64,000 nucleotides of DNA from Nannobrachium achirus. Its lineage: Eukaryota > Chordata > Actinopteri > Myctophiformes > Myctophidae. Below are positions 52,691 to 63,475 of this stretch, piece after piece. The notes beneath the pieces were generated by a model. That model was not told where the DNA came from, ran no database searches, and saw nothing but the letters and a program-made list of their open reading frames with translations. The position numbers and the translations under genes are program-made. The stretch is from positions 60,880,709-60,944,708 of the forward strand of contig OY997656.1 of NCBI GenBank assembly GCA_963921795.1. The letters run 5' to 3'. Position 1 is the first letter of the stretch, and every line of letters begins with the position of its first letter.

Positions 52691-55600
52691 GATTCTAAAA
52701 CCACCTGCTATGCCCAATGTGTTTGGTAGATTCTAAAACCACCTGCTATGCCCAATGTGTTTGGTAGAGGATTCTAAAACCACCTGCTATGCCCAATGTG
52801 TTTGGTAGATTCTAAAACCACCTGCTATGCCCAATGTGTTTGGTAGATTCTAAAACCACCTGCTATGCCCAATGTATTTGGTAGAGGATTCTAAAACAAC
52901 CTGCTATGCCCAATGTGTTTGGTAGAGGATTCTAAAACCACCTGCTATGCCCAATGTGTTTGGTAGATTCTAAAACCACCTGCTATGCCCAATGTGTTTG
53001 GTAGAGGATTCTAAAACCACCTGCTATGCCCAATGTGTTTGGTAGAGGATTCTAAAACCACCTGCTATGCCCAATGTGTTTGGTAGAGGATTCTAAAACC
53101 ACCTGCTATGCCCAATGTGTTTGGTAGATTCTAAAACCACCCGCTATGCCCAATGTGTTTGGTAGATTCTAAAACCACCTGCTATGCCCAATGTGTTTGG
53201 TAGAGGATTCTAAAACCACCTGCTATGCCCAATGTGTTTGGTAGATTCTAAAACCACCTGCTATGCCCAATGTGTTTGGTAGAGGATTCTAAAACCACCC
53301 GCTATGCCCAATGTGTTTGGTAGAGTAGATTCTAAAACCACCTGCTATGCCCAATGTGTTTGGTAGATTCTAAAACCACCTGCTATGCCCAATGTGTTTG
53401 GTAGAGGATTCTAAAACCACCCGCTATGCCCAATGTGTTTGGTAGAGTAGATTCTAAAACCACCTGCTATGCCCAATGTGTTTGGTAGATTCTAAAACCA
53501 CCTGCTATGCCCAATGTGTTTGGTAGATTCTAAAACTGCCCGCTATGCCCAATGTGTTTGGTAGAGGATTCTAAAACTACCCACTATGCCCAATGTGTTT
53601 GGTAGATTCTAAAACTACCCGCTATGCCCAATGTGTTTGGTAGATTCTAAAACTACCCGCTATGCCCAATGTGTTTGGTAGATTCTAAAACTACCCGCTA
53701 TGCCCAATGTGTTTGGTAGATTCTAAAACCACCTGCTATGCCCAATGTGTTTGGTAGAGGATTCTAAAACCACCCGCTATGCCCAATGTGTTTGGTAGAG
53801 GATTCTAAAACTACCCGCTATGCCCAATGTGTTTGGTAGAGGATTCTAAAACCACCCGCTATGCCCAATGTTTTTGGTAGAGGATTCTAAAACCACCTGC
53901 TATGCCCAATGTGTTTGGTAGATTCTAAAACCACCCACTATGCCCAATGTGTTTGGTAGAGGATTCTAAAACCACCTACTATGCCCAATGTGTTTGGTAG
54001 ATTCTAAAACCACCCGCTATGCCCAATGTGTTTGGTAGAGGATTCTAAAACCACCTGCTATGCCCAATGTGTTTGGTAGATTCTAAAACCACCTGCTATG
54101 CCCAATGTGTTTGGTAGAGGATTCTAAAACCACCCGCTATGCCCAATGTGTTTGGTAGAGTAGATTCTAAAACCACCTGCTATGCCCAATGTGTTTGGTA
54201 GATTCTAAAACCACCTGCTATGCCCAATGTGTTTGGTAGATTCTAAAACTGCCCGCTATGCCCAATGTGTTTGGTAGAGGATTCTAAAACTACCCACTAT
54301 GCCCAATGTGTTTGGTAGATTCTAAAACTACCCGCTATGCCCAATGTGTTTGGTAGAGGATTCTAAAACCACCTGCTATGCCCAATGTGTTTGGTAGATT
54401 CTAAAACCACCCGCTATGCCCAATGTGTTTGGTAGAGGATTCTAAAACCACCTGCTATGCCCAATGTGTTTGGTAGATTCTAAAACCACCTGCTATGCCC
54501 AATGTGTTTGGTAGATTCTAAAACTGCCCGCTATGCCCAATGTGTTTGGTAGAGGATTCTAAAACTACCCACTATGCCCAATGTGTTTGGTAGATTCTAA
54601 AACTACCCGCTATGCCCAATGTGTTTGGTAGAGGATTCTAAAACCACCTGCTATGCCCAATGTGTTTGGTAGATTCTAAAACCACCCGCTATGCCCAATG
54701 TGTTTGGTAGAGGATTCTAAAACCACCTGCTATGCCCAATGTGTTTGGTAGATTCTAAAACCACCTGCTATGCCCAATGTGTTTGGTAGAGGATTCTAAA
54801 ACCACCCGCTATGCCCAATGTGTTTGGTAGAGTAGATTCTAAAACCACCTGCTATGCCCAATGTGTTTGGTAGATTCTAAAACCACCTGCTATGCCCAAT
54901 GTGTTTGGTAGAGGATTCTAAAACCACCCGCTATGCCCAATGTGTTTGGTAGAGTAGATTCTAAAACCACCTGCTATGCCCAATGTGTTTGGTAGATTCT
55001 AAAACCACCTGCTATGCCCAATGTGTTTGGTAGATTCTAAAACTGCCCGCTATGCCCAATGTGTTTGGTAGAGGATTCTAAAACTACCCACTATGCCCAA
55101 TGTGTTTGGTAGATTCTAAAACTACCCGCTATGCCCAATGTGTTTGGTAGATTCTAAAACTACCCGCTATGCCCAATGTGTTTGGTAGATTCTAAAACTA
55201 CCCGCTATGCCCAATGTGTTTGGTAGATTCTAAAACCACCTGCTATGCCCAATGTGTTTGGTAGAGGATTCTAAAACCACCCGCTATGCCCAATGTGTTT
55301 GGTAGAGGATTCTAAAACTACCCGCTATGCCCAATGTGTTTGGTAGAGGATTCTAAAACCACCCGCTATGCCCAATGTTTTTGGTAGAGGATTCTAAAAC
55401 CACCTGCTATGCCCAATGTGTTTGGTAGATTCTAAAACCACCCACTATGCCCAATGTGTTTGGTAGAGGATTCTAAAACCACCTACTATGCCCAATGTGT
55501 TTGGTAGATTCTAAAACCACCTGCTATGCCCAATGTGTTTGGTAGAGGATTCTAAAACCACCCGCTATGCCCAATGTGTTTGGTAGATTCTAAAACCACC

Positions 55601-56268
55601 CGCTATGCCCAATGTGTTTGGTAGAGGATTCTAAAACCACCCGCTATGCCCAATGTGTTTGGTAGATTCTAAAACCACCCGCTATGCCCAATGTGTTTGG
55701 TAGATTCTAAAACCACCCGCTATGCCCAATGTGTTTGGTAGATTCTAAAACCACCCGCTATGCCCAATGTGTTTGGTAGATTCTAAAACCACCCGCTATG
55801 CCCAATGTGTTTGGTAGATTTCTAAAACCACCCACTATGCCCAATGTGTTTGGTAGATTCTAAAACCACCTGCTATGCCCAATGTGTTTGGTAGATTCTA
55901 AAACCACCCACTATGCCCAATGTGTTTGGTAGATTCTAAAACCACCTGCTATGCCCAATGTGTTTGGTAGATTCTAAAACCACCCGCTATGCCCAATGTG
56001 TTTGGTAGATTCTAAAACCACCTGCTATGCCCAATGTGTTTGGTAGAGGATTCTAAAACCTCCTGCTATGCCCAATGTGTTTGGTAGAGGATTCTAAAAC
56101 CACCTGCTATGCCCAATGTGTTTGGTAGAGGATTCTAAAACCACCCGCTATGCCCAATGTTTTGCTATGCCCAATGTGTTTGGTAGAGTAGATTCTAAAA
56201 CCACCTGCTATGCCAATGTGTTTGGTAGATTCTAAAACCACCTGCTATGCTCAATGTGTTTGGTAGAG
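52691..56268. repeat. 38-43 bp satellite block, about 90 units
   Basis: Unit GATTCTAAAACCACCTGCTA then TGCCCAATGTGTTTGGTA, with optional GAG or GAGTA linkers giving 38, 41 or 43 bp. Variants include ACCACCCGC, ACTACCCGC and ACTGCCCGC. A block of at least 730 bp (53281-54012) recurs 1507 bp later (54788-55519) with its rare variants in register. Non-coding. Confidence 0.95.
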
Positions 56269-56797
56269 CGCGCCTGCTAACCTGACACTCAACGCAGACC
56301 ATGAAAAGTAGCACAGAGCCTAGAGGGAAATGGGATACATACTGAATAATAAAGCTCCCTACAGACAGACTGCCGTTAACTCTTTTACCGCTTCGAACGT
56401 TAACGCTCGTCCCAATTCTGAACGCGGCTCAAAGCCAATACGAACGCTTGTTCTTTTACCTTGTCTGAGCACTGTAAGCTGATGAGGGGTCGCGCGGGTT
56501 TGTACAGTAAAAACATCTCCCGTAATGCTGCTTTCAAATCTCTACCACACGTTAACATCAATGATGTCCAATTCACTTCCTGGCTGTTCTCTGTGGACCT
56601 CATCTAGATTATGCATTTCTACGCTCTGAACAACGGAAAAAGGGAGGGCCATTTCACATCCATTGATTGCATAAGGCAGCCCCCTGCCGTCAGTTTGGCT
56701 ACAGTACACATATATGTGTCCACTGAAAACGATTATGTTTGGAAATCATCCATAGATAATTTTCTATAACATCGCAAAGGTAAGCTACTTTGATGGC
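56269..56797. other. No recognised gene
   Basis: Single-copy looking sequence between arrays; an AATAAAGC word at about 56347. No ORF with support. Confidence 0.4.
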
Positions 56798-57075
56798 ACC
56801 AGCACAAATAAAATAAACAAATAAATAATACATATGGCAGTAGAACTGTTTTTAATAACTAAGTACAAACTTCTTAAAATGTGACTTTTTTTATGAAACA
56901 CTGAACTCAACGGAGAGTTGTTGAGACAGACGGCACCAGCACAAATATAATAAACAAATAAATAATAAATATGGCAGTAGAACTGTTTTTAATAATAACT
57001 AAGTACAAACTTCTTAAAATGTGACTTTTTTTTATGAAACACTGAACTCAACGGAGAGTTGTTGAGACAGACGGC
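56798..57075. repeat. Tandem duplication, about 138 bp
   Basis: GGCACCAGCACAAATAAAAT and GGCACCAGCACAAATATAAT open two direct copies, each ending CAACGGAGAGTTGTTGAGAC. Confidence 0.85.
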
Positions 57076-57097
57076 AGAGAAATGCAGATTGCAGACT

Positions 57098-57405
57098 GAA
57101 GAATGCATTGCAGGGTGTGAACAAGATGAGGATATGGACTAAACATAACACTAGCAGACAGAAGAATGCATTGCAGGGTGTGAACAAGATGAGGATAAGG
57201 ACTAAACATAACACTAGCAGACAGAAGAATGCATTGCAGGGTGTGAACAAGATGAGGATAAGGACTAAACATAACACTAGCAGACAGAAGAATGCATTGC
57301 AGGGTGTGAACAAGATGAGGATAAGGACTAAACATAACACTAGCAGACAGAAGAATGCATTGCAGGTTGTGAACAAGATGAGGATAAGGACTAAACATAA
57401 CGCTA
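57098..57405. repeat. 63-bp tandem array, five units
   Basis: Units of GCAGACAGAAGAATGCATTG, CAGGGTGTGAACAAGATGAG and GATAAGGACTAAACATAACA plus CTA. 63 is a multiple of three, so both strands show long repeat frames (such as NKMRIRTKHNTSRQKNALQ). Confidence 0.92.
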
Positions 57406-57443
57406 ACATTGGAAAGGTAATCTCTCACTCTCTCAGTCTCTAC

Positions 57444-57940
57444 CAGGGGTGTCACACCAAATTCTGGGCCCTGGGTACAAGGATTCACTGTGGGCCCCCC
57501 ATGAATGTTAACTATTGAAAAATAGCAGATCTACAAGCTCACAGCACTGAGCACTGCACTGAGTGCCGCGCTGTGAGCTTGTAGATCTGCTATTTTTGAA
57601 AAATCTTGAAAATGTGTGCAAGAAACCTATATGTCAAGGACCCCCAAGATGATATGTATTTGGCCACGGACCCCGATGTCAAAATATTTAGTTCCAGGGA
57701 CCCCCAGAAGCAAAATTTGAGTTAAAAATGTTCGCTTAAAAAATACATATATTCAAAGATTTTCACACATTTTCACAACTTTTCAAAAATAGCAGATCTA
57801 CAAGCTCGCAGCGCGGCACTCGGTGCCGCGCTGTGAGCTTGTATATCTGTTATTTTTCAATAGATAAAGTTACTATAGGGCCCCTCCACCTTGGGCCCCG
57901 GTAACTCAGTCCCACTTTCCTACCCCTTGTGATGCCCCTG
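57444..57940. mobile_element. hAT-like MITE with perfect TSD, composite interior
   Basis: GTCTCTAC flanks both sides (57436-57443, 57941-57948). The ends are CAGGGGTGTCACA and the complement of CAGGGGCATCACA. The interior holds two family P hairpins and, between them, a fragment of the GGACCCCC core of family G (57640-57715). Non-coding. Confidence 0.88.
57512..57863. repeat. Family P hairpins P13 and P14 in inverted arrangement
   Basis: P13 (57512-57600) and P14 (57778-57863) are each complete palindromes (tips GCACTGAGCACTGCAC and GCGGCACTCGGTGCCGC). Their flanks pair with each other: CTATTGAAAAAT with ATTTTTCAATAG outside, and GAAAATGTGTG with CACACATTTTC inside, so the pair forms a larger palindrome. 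Confidence 0.85.
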
Positions 57941-57948
57941 GTCTCTAC

Positions 57949-58280
57949 TACGACTCCGCTATATAATTTGAAGGGAACCACATGGCATGCTCACCGCTGT
58001 GGCAGTGTAGCGCCGCCTGGAGGCTTTTTAGGGCTTCGGGCCTAAAATGATGATACTTGTTAGGCCCGGGCCGAGCCTCTACACGGCCCAGTCGGGCCCA
58101 GTTTGGGTAGGGCCTTAATTTTCGGGCCCGTTGAGAACTCTACAACCGACCCCCATTTAATGACATTTATATCGCTGGGAACAGTGTTTCTGACCCAATA
58201 TCACTTGAGCAGAGCATTGTTATTGTTAGAGTAATATTAATACATGATTTGTCATTTTCCTTTCTTTATTATGTTTATAC
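57949..58280. other. GGGCCCGGGCC-type repeat remnant
   Basis: TTAGGCCCGGGCCGAGCC and CGGCCCAGTCGGGCCCAG at 58060-58100 form a GC-rich, hairpin-prone piece typical of fish hAT-type MITEs; ends not defined. No gene. Confidence 0.35.
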
Positions 58281-58573
58281 CTGAGTCAGTGTTGAACCTC
58301 ATCCTCCTGTGTAGTAAGACGTCAGCCTCGTCTTCTGGTTCCTCTTTAATCTGTGGAGGCTGTGGTTCCTCCTGGAGCAGCCTGGAGCTCCTCTCCTCTA
58401 GAGGAGGCTCTGGTTCCTCCTGGAGCCGCCTGGAGCTCCTCTCCTCATGTGGAGGCTCTGGTTCCTCCTGGAGTCGCCTGGAGCTCCTCTCCTCACGCTG
58501 TGGAGGTAGACTGGAGCTCCTCTCCTCACGTTGTGGAGGTAGACTGGAGCTCCTCTCCTTGTGTGGTGAAGGC
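58281..58573 (-). pseudogene. Orphan acidic exon of a zinc-finger gene
   Basis: Minus strand after CTCCTCCTTCTGTCAG. The frame reads PSPHKERSSSLPPQREERSS, then RSSRRLQEEPEPP repeats and RSSRLLQEEPQPPQIKEEPE, like the acidic parts of the genes at 20417 and 40806. It ends at a possible donor CTCAG-GTATAA. No finger exon follows on the minus strand before the satellite. Either an exon of a gene reaching far outside or, more likely, a relic of a duplicated gene. Confidence 0.6.
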
Positions 58574-58639
58574 CCTGACAGAAGGAGGAGAAAGAAGAGG
58601 TAAGCATCAGCACCAAACTGACAGAATACTTCCTACACA

Positions 58640-59310
58640 TTAAGGATGTCCACAATTACAACACAGCGGCAGCGGCACAGACCATGTCTGGCCTTACACG
58701 CTTTTATCTCATGGAGGCTGGATTTCTGTAATTATGTACACATGGGTATTGAAAAGTCAGCACTCAGGCGCCTGCAGTTGGTGCAAAATGCTGCTGCTGC
58801 TGCCCGCCTCCTCACAGGCACTAAAAAAAGAGTGAGCACATTACGCCGGTCCTGGCTGCCCTGTGATTGGCTCCCTGTTTGTTTTAGAATTCATTTTAAT
58901 TATTTATGTATTTATGCTTTTACAACTTTACACAGGCTGGCCCCTCCCTACATAGCTGAACTGATTAGTCGCTACTCCCCAGTCAGGGCTCTGAGGTCTG
59001 CTGACAAATCGCTCCTGGAGGTTGTCACAACTAACCTACGGTCCAGTCACTCCTGGAGGTTCTCACAACTAACCTACGGTCCAGGGGGCGACCGGGCCTT
59101 CTCTGCTGCTGCCCCTACTGTCAGGAATAACCTCCCTTTAAATATTCAATGTGCTCAGTCAACTGGGGTTTTTAAATCTCTCTTAAAGACCCATTTATTC
59201 ACTGTAGCTTATAATGTTGTTCATTTTTTCTTTTTTTATCTCGCCTTATTTGTTTATATGTTCTTCCTTATGCCCTGCGATTGTTACACAATATCTGAAG
59301 CTCAATACTG
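58640..59310 (+). mobile_element. LINE fragment, ORF2 C-terminal end
   Basis: The frame contains [60 protein letters not shown] and FKSLLKTHLF, the same region as residues about 880-1000 of the L2-clade ORF2 at 32295-35321 but from a different subfamily. A short internal duplication of TCACTCCTGGAGGTT-like sequence is present (59005-59065). 5'-truncated and inactive. Confidence 0.75.
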
Positions 59311-59329
59311 TGTGACGGCTGCTAGGGAG

Positions 59330-60170
59330 GATTGGGTGAATCACTGGATCCTCCATAGGAGCCCCACAGTGTCTGAATCACTGGATCCTCCCATAGGAGC
59401 CCCACAGTGTCTGAATCACTGGATCCTCCCATAGGAGCCCCACAGTGTCTGAATCACTGATTCTCCCATAGGAGCCCCACAGCGTCTGAATCACTGATCC
59501 TCCATAGGAGCCCCACAGTGTCTGAATCACTGATTGTCCCATAGGAGCCCCACAGCGTCTGAATCACTGGATCCTCCATAGGAGCCCCACAGCGTCTGAA
59601 TCACTGATTCTCCCATAGGAGCCCCACAGTGTCTGAATCACTGGATCCTCCCATAGGAGCCCCACAGTGTCTGAATCACTGATTGTCCCATAGGAGCCCC
59701 ACAGCGTCTGAATCACTGGATCCTCCATAGGAGCCCCACAGCGTCTGAATCACTGATTCTCCCATAGGAGCCCCACAGTGTCTGAATCACTGATTCTCCC
59801 ATAGGAGCCCCACAGTGTCTGAATCACTGATTGTCCCATAGGAGCCCCACAGCGTCTGAATCACTGGATCCTCCATAGGAGCCCCACAGCGTCTGAATCA
59901 CTGATTCTCCCATAGGAGCCCCACAGTGTCTGAATCACTGATTCTCCCATAGGAGCCCCACAGTGTCTGAATCACTGATCCTCCCATAGGAGCCCCACAG
60001 TGTCTGAATCACGGATTCTCCCATAGGAGCCCCAAAGCGTCTGAATCACTGATCCTCCCATAGGAGCCCCACAGTGTCTGAATCACTGATTCTCCCATAG
60101 GAGCCCCACAGTGTCTGAATCACTGATCCTCCCATAGGAGCCCCACCGCGTCTGAATCACTGGATCCTGA
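59330..60170. repeat. 36-41 bp tandem array, about 22 units
   Basis: Units of CCATAGGAGCCCCACAGTGT and CTGAATCACTGATTCTC, with CACAGCG, GGATCC and GATTGT variants alternating in larger groups. Confidence 0.93.
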
Positions 60171-60315
60171 AAGCCAGTCAGAAGGCTCTTGGTGTGGAAG
60201 ATCACACGCTGCAAAGCTATATATATATTTAAACTCACCTCTTCAGGATTGCATATCCCAGCCGAGGTCTGGCAAATTATGCCTCCCTAGTCCTTGACCT
60301 ACTTTTAACTCTTTA
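60171..60315. other. No recognised feature
   Basis: Short spacer between the array and family F; nothing seen. Confidence 0.4.
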
Positions 60316-61658
60316 TTAGTGCCCGAGCACACACAGTGTGTGAGGACCCTATTGTAATCGTAAAGATTCTTCTTCTTCTTCTTATTATTCCCCCGAATAA
60401 ATCGTGTTTTTGAGCCGCAAAACGTACTCCAAAAGTTGCGCAACTTTGCACACACATCACAAGTGGCGAAAATTTTCGTATTTAAAAAAAATCAAAAGGG
60501 GGCGTGGCCTAATGGCTCAATAGCGCCCCCTACAAAACTTCGTGCCTCAAGCCCCACCATACGGTTTCACCTACATGTATGAAAATCGGTACACACCTGT
60601 ATCATGTCAGGACTCACAAAAAAGTCTCTTGGCGCCATGTCCGAAACCAAATAGGAAGTCAGCCATTTTGACTAATTAGTGGCGTTTTGGCCCAATTTTG
60701 GCCGTTTTCACAGGTCGCACTCGAACTCCTCCTAGGGGGTTAATCGGATCAACTTCAAGTTCGCTCGGCATACTCAAGACACCTTAACGATGAAAAGTTG
60801 TGCGAATCGTGAGTTTTCGTAAAACGGCGTGCCCGTGGCGAAGGGTCAAACTTCCTTCACCAAACAGGAAGTGCCCCCTCTTCTGATTGGTCCTTACTTG
60901 ATTGTTCCTTTTTTTGGCTGTTACTCATCAACCGTTTATCGTACAGAGTTGTGGGTGGTATCATATGACTTGATTAAGAGTCCTTAACCTTAATTGACGC
61001 TTCCTTCGCCAAACAGGAAGTGCCCTTCACCAAACAGGAAGTGCCTCTATAACTCATGAACCGTTTGTCGTACAGACTCGCGGCTGGTGTCATAATTTTT
61101 TTTTTCTCAAACATTTTTTTTTCTCAAAATTTATTTTTTTCTCAAAAAAAAATTTTTTTTTTATTTTTTTTTCTCAAAAAAATTTTTTTTCTCAAATTTT
61201 TTTTTTCTCAAAAATTTTTTTCTCAATTTTTTTTTCTCAACTTTTTTTTTCCTGAATTTCTTTTTCTCAATTTTTTTTTTCTCAAAACATTTTTTTTCTA
61301 AATTTTTTTTTTCTCAAAAAAATTTTTTCTCAAAATTTTTTTTTCTCAAAAAACGTTTTTTCTCAAAAAACTTTTTTTTTCTCAAAAAACTTTTTTTTTC
61401 TCAAAAAACTTTTTTTTCTCAAAAAACTTTTTTTTTCTCAAAAAACCTTTTTTCTCACAAAACTATTTTTCTCACAAAACTATTTTTTCTCAAAAAACTA
61501 TCGTTAAAGTGCGACCCGTGATAATGGCCAAAAATGCGCCAAAACGCCACTAATTAGTCGAAATGGCTGACTTCCTGTTTGGTTTCTGATTGGCTGCTGG
61601 CCTTGTGACGTGGGTAGAGCTGCGAGGGCCCGGTCATCGCTTGCTTGCAGCTTTAATT
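60316..61658 (+). repeat. Family F interspersed repeat, full-looking copy
   Basis: Starts GCCCGAGCACACACAGTGTG with TGAGGACCCTATTGTAATCG and ends GGGCCCGGTCATCGCTTGCT with TGCAGCTTTAATTA. GACTAATTAGTGGCGTTTTG appears near 60680 and in inverted form near 61540, so the two halves are partly inverted. Interior has the CAAACAGGAAGTGC unit and an A/T minisatellite. No ORF. Confidence 0.7.
61097..61500. repeat. A/T minisatellite, TTTTTTTCTCAAAAA unit
   Basis: About 27 units of T-run, CTC, A-run. Reverse-complement counterpart of 2617-2936 in the other family F copy. Confidence 0.88.
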
Positions 61659-62033
61659 AGGGCCCGAGCACACACAGTGTGAGGACCCTATTGTAAATGT
61701 AAAAAAGAATCGCGTTTTTGAGGCACAAAACGTACTCCAAAAGTTGCACAACTTTGCACGCACATCACAAGTGGCGAAAAATTACTTATTTAAAAAAAAT
61801 TAAAAGGGGGCGTGGCCTAATGGCTCAATAGCGCCTCCTACAAAACTTCGTGCCTCAAGCCCCACCATGCGGTTTCACCCACAAGTACGAAAATCGGTAC
61901 ACATCTGTATCGTGTCCGGACTCACAAAAAAGTCTCTCGGCGCCACGTCCGAAACCAAACAGGAAGTCAGCCATTTTGACTAATTAGTGGCGTTTTGGTG
62001 TATTTTTGGCCGTTTTCACTTGTCACACTTTAA
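61659..62033 (+). repeat. Family F copy 2, cut by element C
   Basis: AGGGCCCGAGCACACACAGT starts right where the previous copy ends, and the sequence follows 60316-60710 closely until TTAA at 62030-62033, where element C begins. In the sister sequence (complement of 61500-61515) the TTAA continues uninterrupted. Confidence 0.75.
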
Positions 62034-63475
62034 CACCTTCTCAGCCTGGCCGTACTTGCTCGGACTTCCTAATTGGTCCAATCAGCCGGTCGTCTTTTCC
62101 GGGTACACACCTCCATTCCGAAACCCCACCATTCCGAAGATTGACTTCCATTATTCGGAATGGTGGGGTTTCCCATTGTTCTATAAGACCCCACCATTCC
62201 GAAAATCAGAAACACCACCATTCCGAATATGCAGTTTCATTTTCACCCACCTCCATCCACCCCCACCAACCTCCACCCACTTTCAAACACCTCCACCCAC
62301 CCCCACCCCCACCCACTCTCAACCTCCACCCAATTTCACCCAACTCCACCCATCTCCACCCACTTCCACCCACCTCTACCCACTTTCACCTACCCCACCC
62401 ACCCACCTCCATCCACCCCACCAACCTCCACCCCACCTGTACCCACATCCACCAAGTTTCACCCAGCCCCACCCACCTCCACTAACTTTCACCTACCTCC
62501 ATCCAGATCCCTCCACCCACCCCACCCATCTTCACCCGCTTTCACCCACATCCACACACCTCCACCTACTTTCACTCACATCCACCCATTTTGGGTGTAG
62601 GTGGGGGGCCAAAGTGGGTGGATGTGGGAGAAAGTGGGTGGAGTTGGGTGAAAGTGGGTAGAGGTGGGTGGGGGGGTAAAAGTGGGTGGAGGTGTGTGAA
62701 ATTGGGTAGAGGTGGCTGGGTTAAAGTTGGTGGAGGTGGGTGGGTGGAGGTGAGTGAAAGTGGGTGGAGGTGGGAGGAAGTGAGTGGAGGAGCCTCTTCG
62801 GAGATGAGTAAGCCTGGCTACGCGAGGCTAGTGGAGGAGGGGGTAAGTGGTTGGAGGTGGGTGGGGGGGTGAACGTGGGTGAGGTAAAGTGGGTGGAGGT
62901 GGGTGAAAGTTAAAATAATTTAAATTTCGGAATGGTGGGGTTTCGGAATGATGGTGTTTCGGAATGGTGGGGTTTCGGAATGGTGGTGTTTCGGAATGGA
63001 GGCCCGTCCCCGTCTTTTCCCGTACATTCCCGTACTTTTGATATAAATGATAATAATCAAAAAAAAAACGATCGGCCATTCTTCTCTGTGTCTTTTTGGA
63101 GCCATCTGAAACGGTTAAGATCCTCTCTCAATCATTTTCTGGGAGTGGGTGTGATACTCGTAGCATCCAGCAGGCCGCGCCGTTGACTAACATTCTGGAT
63201 GGATGGTTGGCTCAAGAGCCACTCCTACCCTCCACGTTGTTGAAACTCGACAAGAAGCTCAAACAACATGGCTGGATTACAAGCGTCTTTGTCTCTGTTC
63301 GTGGATCGCGGTCTCAATGACGTTCGGGCGCCGCTTCTCTATCGCTCCTTTCCCTGCTTCGCCGCACGTAAACGAATGGAAGAGATCTCCCCTCCGCGTC
63401 GCCAAAGTAAGATCGCCGACCTCTGCAGCATGAATATACACGCTGGACCGAGCACTCCATTACGTGTTGTTATCA
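62034..63475 (+). mobile_element. TTAA-type element C, copy 2 (interrupted)
   Basis: Starts CACCTTCTCAGCCTGGCCGT after TTAA and matches the complement of 644-1242, split by the foldback at 62105-63002. Plus-strand frames from 63096 contain SQSFSGSGCDTRSIQQAAPL and, in another frame, SLSLFVDRGLNDVRAPLLYR, so the ORF of copy 1 is broken by a frameshift here. The far end of the element is missing after 63475. Confidence 0.65.
62105..63002. repeat. Long inverted repeat, pyrimidine arm and purine arm
   Basis: Outer arms CCATTCCGAAACCCCACCAT and its complement near 62980. Inside, 62245-62595 is CCACCCACCTCCACC-type and 62600-62920 is its GGTGGGTGGAGG-type complement, meeting near 62597. No TSD found. 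Pro/Thr/His and Gly/Trp/Val frames are artefacts. Confidence 0.85.

Noticed and set aside
52691-56268. CRISPR-like array of about 38-bp repeats
   Set aside because: The repeats are head-to-tail with no unique spacers and lie in a vertebrate-type genome; it is a satellite.
57032-57518. ORFs on both strands over the 63-bp array
   Set aside because: Unit length is a multiple of three, so frames stay open by structure; no start context or domain.
62000-62872. Proline/threonine-rich (224 aa) and Gly/Trp-rich ORFs
   Set aside because: Frames across the CCACC/GGTGG inverted repeat with no conserved domain.
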